Source: Deltaproteobacteria bacterium (lineage in GTDB: Bacteria; Desulfobacterota; Binatia; UBA9968). Taken from it: DNA of 10,494 nt. The position numbers and the translations under genes are program-made. The DNA lies in the NCBI GenBank assembly GCA_016844625.1, contig JAERMN010000065.1, positions 1-10,494 of the forward strand, read 5' to 3'. Positions 6,032 to 10,494 of the stretch are shown here, in pieces. The first letter of the stretch is position 1. Every line of letters begins with the position of its first letter. The notes below the pieces were generated by a model. The model was not told where the DNA came from, ran no database searches, and saw only the letters and a list, made by a program, of their open reading frames with translations.

Positions 6032-6944
6032 AGCTTACCCGCGGATCGACGAGCTTGTAGAGAAGATCGGTAAAGAAGTTCACCAGCACGTAGGCGACGG
6101 CGATCACCAGGACGCAGCCTTGGACGAGCGGGTAGTCGCGCGTCTGGATCGCTTGCACGGTCAAACGGCCGATGCCGGGCCAACTGAAAATCGTTTCGGT
6201 GATCAGCGAGCCGGCGAGCAGAGCGCCAAACTGGAGGCTGATGATCGTGACCACGGACATCAGCGCGTTGCGCAGCGTGTGTTTGAGCCAGACTTGGTTT
6301 TCCGCGAGCCCCTTGGCACGCGCGGTGCGCACGAAGTCTTCATGCATCGTTTGCAGCAAACTGGCGCGCAGAATGCGCGTCAAAATCGCCGCCATGCCTA
6401 AGCCGAGCGTTAGCGCCGGTAAAATAAAGTGGCTGAGATCGCCCCGGCCCGAAACCGGCGTCCAGCCGAGGTGAATTGAGAAAACGATCATCAGCAGCGG
6501 GCCGAGCCAAAAGTTGGGCAGCGAGAGGCCGAACAACGAAAAGAGCAGAGCGCCGCGATCGAGCCAGCGGCCGCGGTTTACCGCGGCGAGAATGGCCAGG
6601 GGAAATGAAATGAATATAGCCGCGGTCATCGCGCACAGCGCTAACTGTAAAGTCGCGGGCAAGCGCGCGCGGATAATTTCTCCCACGGTTGCTTGTTCGT
6701 AAAGTGAACGGCCCAAGTCGCCGGTGGCGAGGTTGGTTAGAAAGTTTCGATATTGCGTGAGCAAAGGTTGGTCTAAGCCGAGGTTGCGGCGTAGTTCTTG
6801 TTTGTCGGCACTTGTGGCAGTCTCGCCGAGCATGACTTCGACCGGATCGCCGGGGATGAGATGAATGAGCACGAACACCAGCGTCAGCGCGCCGAGTAAG
6901 GTCGGCAACAGGAGCAGGAGCCGTTGGATGAAGTAGCGTTTCAT
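6024..6944 (-). CDS. Peptide/nickel-type ABC transporter permease, DppB-like
   Basis: A 306-residue inner-membrane permease of the DppB/OppB family. It begins 'MKRYFIQRLLLLLPTLLGA', the usual first helix, followed by 'HLIPGDPVEVMLG', 'LGLDQPL' and the extracytoplasmic 'GDLGRSLYEQATV'. The EAA loop reads 'EDFVRTARAKGL' with 'LKHTLRNAL' at about residues 202-228, and 'TETIFSWPGIGRL' is the conserved late segment. An alternative TTG start at 6968 would add eight residues; ATG 6944 is preferred because it matches the family N-terminus, although neither start has a clear ribosome-binding site. It overlaps the dppC-like gene by 8 bp and lies 181 bp after the binding-protein gene, a gap that contains a palindromic repeat. 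The solute is unknown. Confidence 0.94.
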   Translation of the reverse strand: MKRYFIQRLLLLLPTLLGALTLVFVLIHLIPGDPVEVMLGETATSADKQELRRNLGLDQPLLTQYRNFLTNLATGDLGRSLYEQATVGEIIRARLPATLQLALCAMTAAIFISFPLAILAAVNRGRWLDRGALLFSLFGLSLPNFWLGPLLMIVFSIHLGWTPVSGRGDLSHFILPALTLGLGMAAILTRILRASLLQTMHEDFVRTARAKGLAENQVWLKHTLRNALMSVVTIISLQFGALLAGSLITETIFSWPGIGRLTVQAIQTRDYPLVQGCVLVIAVAYVLVNFFTDLLYKLVDPRVSYD

Positions 6945-7018
6945 CGGACTAAATCGCGCCGATTTCAAAATCGCTCTTTGATTGTCGAAGCCTCTTCATT
7001 TGAATCGAAACAAAACTC

Positions 7019-7111
7019 CGTCATTCCGGCGCATGCCGGAATCATGTGCCCGTGAGGGCGCCACATCAGGTTTCGTCGGCACGATGGATGGCGGCCTTTG
7101 CCGGCATGACG
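7019..7111. repeat. Intergenic palindromic repeat, TTCCGGC variant
   Basis: The left half CGTCATTCCGGC-GCAT-GCCGGAA holds a perfect 7-bp hairpin (7024-7030 with 7035-7041). The right half (about 7082-7111) ends in GCCGGCATGACGA, the mirror of the beginning, but its inner hairpin is degenerate. Same design as the element at 2293-2366, with TTCCGGC replacing TTCCCGC. It lies between the binding-protein and DppB-like genes and could form an mRNA stem that sets their relative expression. Confidence 0.6.
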
Positions 7112-7125
7112 AATACGGCAATGAC

Positions 7126-8715
7126 CTAGCGCAACGACACTTGCTTAAACGAAATCAAGTCGCCATCGGGGTAGGGCACGAAGCCTTTGACCGACGGCTG
7201 CTGCACGACGACGTTTTTCCACCACCAGAGCGGCACGTAGGGGAGATCCGCGGCGAGAAGTTTTTGCGCCTGGCCATAGATGCGCTTTCGTTCGGTCTCA
7301 TCGGCGCTCAAGCGCCCTTGCTCAAGCAAGCGGTCCACTTCTGGATTGCTGTAGCGGCCGCGGTTGTCGCCGTTGGGCGGCACGCTGGCAGAGTGAAAAA
7401 TCTGATACTGAATATCGGGGTCCATGACGCCGACCCAGGCGAGCGAGTAGAGATGAAAGTTGCCTTTCTTGACGTCGCTGAAAAAAGTGCCCCACTCATA
7501 GCTGCGGATTGCCAGCTCGATACCGACTTTTCGCAGCTGCTCCTTGAGCGCTTCGGCGATGCGCCGGCGCAGATCGATGTTGGTGGTCTTAAATGATAGG
7601 CGAAAGCGCGGCAGCGCTCCGTCACCGTCAGGGTCGGCGTAGCCGGCTTCGTCAAGCAATCTTTTTGCCTTCAGCGGATCATGGGGCCAATGTCGCACAC
7701 TAGCGTCAAAGGCCCAGTTGTTCGGCGCAAGGAGGCCGCTTGCAGCCTCCCCGGTGTCTTTAAGCAGATGACGAATGATGGCGTCGCGGTCAATGGCCAA
7801 GGCGAGGGCTTGGCGCACTTTGAGCTGTCCAAGAATCGGGTGGGTCAGGTTTATTCCGATGTACTGAAATGTCGTGCCTTGATGAACGCCGATGTCAGCG
7901 CCAGTATTTTTTTTCAGCCACGGCAGCATGTCAGGCTCAATATCGTTTTGCATGAAGTCAATCGAGTGCTTTTTAAATTCCAATGCGCGCACCATCGCGT
8001 CCGGGACAATCTTGAAGACGACACCGGCAAGCGGTGGTTTACCTTTAAAGTAATTTGGATTCGCTTTCAGTGTAACTTTCTCGCCGGAATCAACTGCTTC
8101 CAACAGGAACGGCCCTGAACCTGATGGCGGCTTGTCATTCGCCGGCGAACCGGCCGGAACGATGCCGAGCGTGAACTGCTCGACGAAGGGCGCGTGCGGC
8201 GCGTTGAGTCGAAAACGCAACTGGTGCGTGCCGGTTTGCTCGATGGCGGCAAGGTATTTTAGCAGGCCGCGTTTGGGCGAATGTGTGGCGGGATTAAGAA
8301 TCGATTCGAAAGTGTATTTTACATCGGCCGCGGTGAGCGGTTGGCCGTTGTGAAAGCGCACGCTTTGGCGCAAAGTGAATTCGTAGCTGCGCTCGTCCAG
8401 CCTGCGCCAGCTTTGGGCAAGCTCCGGGCCAAGCCGCGAGTGTTCATCCGCGCGCAGCAGAGCGCTGTAGATTAGGTTGCCAATGCGCACTGAATTGGCA
8501 TCGGTGGAATGGCGCGGATCGAGCCGGAGCGGATTACTTTCGATACCGGCGACCAAATAGCCCGGCGGCCGGTCGGCCGGCGCTGAGCGGCACGCGGTGC
8601 TGAAAAAAGCTAGGGTAACGATGATGGAGAGTAAAAAAGTTCGGTGCGGCAAGCGAATTCTCGATAAAAATATTGCCTGACCATAACCCGTTTGCCAATA
8701 TCGGTCAATTTTCAT
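7126..8715 (-). CDS. Peptide-type ABC transporter substrate-binding lipoprotein (SBP_bac_5, DppA/OppA-like)
   Basis: A binding protein of the SBP_bac_5 family, 529 residues from ATG 8715. The signal region has a hydrophobic stretch 'TFLLSIIVTLAFFSTAC' ending in a loose lipobox S-T-A-C with C42 as the predicted lipidated cysteine. The mature part shows family marks: 'LRLDPRHSTDANS', 'LGPELAQSW', 'FTLRQSVRFHNGQPLTAADV', 'YIGINLTHP', 'VRQALALAIDRDAI', and the late 'QKLLAADLPYVPLWWW'. Intact members deliver di-/oligopeptides, nickel chelates or glutathione to DppBC-type permeases. The start is uncertain: an in-frame ATG at 8715 or a TTG at 8652, which would give a more compact signal peptide beginning 'LPHRTFLLS'; neither has a good ribosome-binding site, and the open frame reaches back to 8775 into the leader repeat of the divergent gene. 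It is first in the minus-strand transporter group. Confidence 0.93.
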   Translation of the reverse strand: MKIDRYWQTGYGQAIFLSRIRLPHRTFLLSIIVTLAFFSTACRSAPADRPPGYLVAGIESNPLRLDPRHSTDANSVRIGNLIYSALLRADEHSRLGPELAQSWRRLDERSYEFTLRQSVRFHNGQPLTAADVKYTFESILNPATHSPKRGLLKYLAAIEQTGTHQLRFRLNAPHAPFVEQFTLGIVPAGSPANDKPPSGSGPFLLEAVDSGEKVTLKANPNYFKGKPPLAGVVFKIVPDAMVRALEFKKHSIDFMQNDIEPDMLPWLKKNTGADIGVHQGTTFQYIGINLTHPILGQLKVRQALALAIDRDAIIRHLLKDTGEAASGLLAPNNWAFDASVRHWPHDPLKAKRLLDEAGYADPDGDGALPRFRLSFKTTNIDLRRRIAEALKEQLRKVGIELAIRSYEWGTFFSDVKKGNFHLYSLAWVGVMDPDIQYQIFHSASVPPNGDNRGRYSNPEVDRLLEQGRLSADETERKRIYGQAQKLLAADLPYVPLWWWKNVVVQQPSVKGFVPYPDGDLISFKQVSLR

Positions 8716-8718
8716 CCG

Positions 8719-8870
8719 CTTATGACTACTTGTCTTTATTTTTCGTTGACCTCGCTGCTTGCCGCGCGGAGCCATTTACATAGGGATTCCAAAGGGGGCG
8801 AGCATCCCCGTAGCGATATTTTAACAGCGGCGGGGTCAATACCCCGCCCGCGAAGTGGCTTCGTTTATTG
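8719..8870 (+). repeat. Leader-like repeat module, copy 1 (upstream of lytic transglycosylase)
   Basis: This segment matches 10264-10424 along its length: GTTGACNNCGCTGCT, the CCATT block, AAAGGG(G/A)GCGAGC, GGGGTCAAT, then GCCCGCGAAGTG and TTCGTTTATT. Three local hairpins can form: a G-run with CCCC (8794-8809), GCGGGGT/ACCCCGC around CAAT (8830-8847), and CGAAG/CTTCG around TGG (8851-8863). It ends 1 nt before the likely TTG start at 8872, as copy 2 ends directly before an ATG. It looks like a duplicated 5' leader or a mobile non-coding repeat. Confidence 0.7.
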
Positions 8871-8871
8871 T

Positions 8872-10089
8872 TTGCTGCGCTGCGCGGTTGTTATCCTAGC
8901 GCTATCGTCGTCGACCAAGTCAACCCTGGCGCAAGAGTCGCCGTTTCCGATCCCGGAGGGATTGGCAGGCGCGGTTGAGTTCTGGAAGCAGATATTTAGC
9001 CGCTACGATTTTAACGACGTGGTGTTGTTCGATCCGCTCGATCCGGGGAAAATTTACAGCGTCTTGCGCGCGCCGGAAAACGAGCAGGGCCGCGCACAGG
9101 TGAGTAAAGAGCGGGGGCGCATCGCCGCCGACTACGATCTGGTTGACGATGAGACGCGGATCCGAAGCCAACGGGGCGCGCAAAATTATTTCATCGAGGG
9201 GCTAAAAATGTCCGGGCGCTACATGGCCGAGATGCAGAAGATCTTTCGCGATGAAGGTCTGCCAGCGGAGCTCGCTTACTTGCCGCTGGTGGAGTCTTCT
9301 TTCAACATCCGCGCCCGTTCCAGCGTGGGCGCCGTCGGCATGTGGCAGTTTATGCCGGAGACCGGCAAAAAGTTCATGCGCATCGATACGGCGGTCGATG
9401 AGCGGCGCGATCCGATGGCGTCGACGCGGGCGGCGGCGCGCTTGCTCAAGCAGAATTATCAAATTCTCGGCAACTGGCCGTTGGCGATCACCGCCTATAA
9501 CCACGGCACGGAAGGCATGTTTCGCGGCATCAAAGCGGTGCAGTCGGATAATCTCGTCGAGCTGATTCGCGGCTATCAATCGCCGACCTTCGGTTTTGCG
9601 TCGAAGAATTTTTACGCGGAGTTTCTTGCCGTGGTTCAGATCGCCATTAACAGCGAAAACTTTTTCCCTTTTCTGCGCCGCCATCGTCCGGTGACTTTGC
9701 AGGAGGTTTCGCTCAAGCGCGCTGTGGCACTCAACGCTGTACTCAAGCCGGCGGCGATTTCTCGGAACGCGTTTTTCACTTGGAACCCGGCGCTGGAACT
9801 GGATACCAAGGTGTTGCCGCTCGGTTACCGAGTGAAGCTGCCTGCGGAAAAGGTCGATGCCTTTGTCACGGCGCACGGTCGAGTTGCCAACGCGCCGGCA
9901 GCAAAAAGGGTTACCGTTAAGTCTCAGAATTCCGTGACGGCGGCGCGCCAAAGTGGACCGAGCGCTAAACCAATCGTCAAAGCGAAGACTCCTCTGACTG
10001 GCGCCGTTCAGAAAGTGCAGTCTACGCCGAAGGCAAAACGCCGGCCAGGGCGCGCCCAACAGCCGCCGGTGACGTTGGCCGCGCGGTGA
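8872..10089 (+). CDS. MltD-like membrane-bound lytic murein transglycosylase
   Basis: Predicted periplasmic enzyme that cleaves the MurNAc-GlcNAc bond of peptidoglycan with formation of 1,6-anhydro ends. The SLT (goose-lysozyme-like) domain lies at about residues 115-240 (numbered from TTG 8872) and shows catalytic glutamate E141 in 'LPLVESSFN', 'GAVGMWQFMPETG' at 153-165, 'DERRDPMAST', and 'ITAYNHG' at 206-212. Relatives usually carry C-terminal LysM repeats; none is seen here. Instead the last 65 residues are a low-complexity basic tail rich in Ala, Lys, Pro and Val, which may bind the wall by charge. The start is uncertain: the frame is open from 8692, but the first 60 codons lie in the leader repeat, while TTG 8872 gives a clean signal peptide 'LLRCAVVILALSSS' with a likely cut after 'STLA'. 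No clear ribosome-binding site is present. Divergent from the transporter group. Confidence 0.85.
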   Translation: MLRCAVVILALSSSTKSTLAQESPFPIPEGLAGAVEFWKQIFSRYDFNDVVLFDPLDPGKIYSVLRAPENEQGRAQVSKERGRIAADYDLVDDETRIRSQRGAQNYFIEGLKMSGRYMAEMQKIFRDEGLPAELAYLPLVESSFNIRARSSVGAVGMWQFMPETGKKFMRIDTAVDERRDPMASTRAAARLLKQNYQILGNWPLAITAYNHGTEGMFRGIKAVQSDNLVELIRGYQSPTFGFASKNFYAEFLAVVQIAINSENFFPFLRRHRPVTLQEVSLKRAVALNAVLKPAAISRNAFFTWNPALELDTKVLPLGYRVKLPAEKVDAFVTAHGRVANAPAAKRVTVKSQNSVTAARQSGPSAKPIVKAKTPLTGAVQKVQSTPKAKRRPGRAQQPPVTLAAR

Positions 10090-10245
10090 GTCTTCCTGCC
10101 TAAAGATGGCTATCGCTTAAGCAGCATTCTGGCTTTCACCGCAATGACGGAAGGGGAGTCGACTGCGAGTTGACGAAATTTTAGCGCTTCGACTCACAGC
10201 CGGGGCTGGTTAATTGCCCTGCTGCGTCACCGTAACTCCCCAGGC
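10090..10245. other. Intergenic stretch with no gene seen
   Basis: First part of the 335-nt space between the lytic transglycosylase and the next gene. No credible coding frame is visible. It holds a lone degenerate half of the CGTCATT-type palindrome (10141-10150) and a 13-bp match in inverted orientation, GGGGAGTCGACTG (10153-10165), to 2373-2385. The rest of the gap, a promoter and the leader repeat, is listed separately. Confidence 0.5.
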
Positions 10246-10273
10246 TTGCAGGCGGTCGGGCTTAGCTTATAAT
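10246..10273 (+). promoter_or_regulatory. Sigma70-type promoter for the gene at 10425
   Basis: TTGCAG (10246-10251, 4 of 6 matches to the -35) and a perfect TATAAT (10268-10273) are 16 nt apart. Transcription would begin near 10280, so the mRNA would carry the repeat module as a 5' leader of about 145 nt before the ATG at 10425. Confidence 0.6.
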
Positions 10274-10424
10274 GACTTTGGTTTTTTGTTGACTACGCTG
10301 CTCGCGGCGTGGAACCATTAGTGGAACCATTAAATGGGGTTTTCAAAGGGAGCGAGCCTCCCCTTTGGTTTATCTTACTTGGGCCGGGGTCAATGCCCCC
10401 GCCCGCGAAGTGATTTCGTTTATT
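10264..10424 (+). repeat. Leader-like repeat module, copy 2 (upstream of HemX/CcsA-like gene)
   Basis: Diverged second copy of the module at 8719-8870. Hairpins are kept: CAAAGGGAG with CTCCCCTTTG (one bulged base), GGGGT/GCCCC around CAAT (10386-10399, one G-U pair), and CGAAG/TTTCG around TGA (10406-10418, where a C-to-T change turns G-C into G-U). It also has a private 12-bp tandem duplication GTGGAACCATTA (10309-10320 and 10321-10332). It ends directly at an ATG. Confidence 0.7.
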
Positions 10425-10494
10425 ATGGAAGCGCTCTTGGTCAAACTCACCGCGGTGATCTATCTTGTCGCGGCGGCAAGCTACTTCTATTTCG
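10425..10494 (+). CDS. Membrane protein start, possibly HemX/CcsA-type cytochrome c assembly protein (partial)
   Basis: Only 23 codons are visible before the window ends. They begin 'MEALLVKLTAVIYLVAAASY' and form one hydrophobic helix with an N-out-like start. This pattern resembles HemX/CcsA-type cytochrome c assembly proteins, which often precede hemA in deltaproteobacterial chromosomes, but 23 residues cannot prove it. The ATG follows the leader repeat directly, with no strong ribosome-binding site. Confidence 0.45.
   Translation, partial: MEALLVKLTAVIYLVAAASYFYF

Noticed and set aside
10156..10195. GAGTCGA/TCGACTC hairpin as terminator of the lytic transglycosylase gene
   Set aside because: Only a 7-bp stem with a 26-nt loop and no T-run after it; too weak to call.

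Overview
The window reads as chromosomal DNA of a moderately GC-rich, free-living Gram-negative bacterium. The outer-envelope genes (a lipoprotein-type solute-binding protein and an MltD-like periplasmic lytic transglycosylase), the paired amidohydrolase-2 family genes, the NMT1-type binding-protein relic and the abundant intergenic palindromes fit a Desulfobacterota/Binatota-like or other 'deltaproteobacterial' soil or groundwater lineage. That placement is an inference with low confidence. UGA is used as an ordinary stop at several genes, so the standard bacterial code applies.

Layout. Positions 1-2276: two divergently transcribed amidohydrolase-2 (ACMSD-like) metal-dependent hydrolases, the first cut by the window edge. 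Positions 2293-2366: a palindromic intergenic repeat. Positions 2407-3337: a composite of two gene relics, the N-terminal half of an NMT1/THI5-like binding protein with two in-frame stops, joined directly to the C-terminal end of a DHA2-like MFS transporter. Positions 3340-8715 (minus strand): a peptide-type ABC transporter set read in the order binding protein, DppB-like permease, DppC-like permease, followed by a glutathione S-transferase and an ornithine cyclodeaminase/mu-crystallin family protein. No ATPase gene is present. Positions 8872-10089: an MltD-like lytic transglycosylase on the plus strand. Positions 10425-10494: the first codons of a membrane protein that resembles HemX/CcsA-type cytochrome c assembly proteins.

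The main discovery is the glutathione S-transferase at 4484-5047. A plain ORF call starts it at codon 42 and loses the catalytic end of its thioredoxin fold. Reading upstream gives a full N-terminus behind a perfect AAGGAGGT ribosome-binding site, broken by one in-frame UGA exactly where the family has its catalytic cysteine (T-U-P-Y-A). Eighteen nucleotides after that UGA lies the apical loop of a perfect 8-bp hairpin with an AGGAU loop, which matches the expected form and spacing of a bacterial SECIS element. I interpret this gene as a selenocysteine-containing glutathione S-transferase.

A second theme is unusual intergenic architecture. Two fold-back elements on either side of the GST have arms built from short tandem units, with an 8-bp period in one and a 9-bp period in the other. 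A leader-like module of about 150 nt with three hairpins occurs twice, each time directly in front of a start codon (lytic transglycosylase and HemX/CcsA-like gene).
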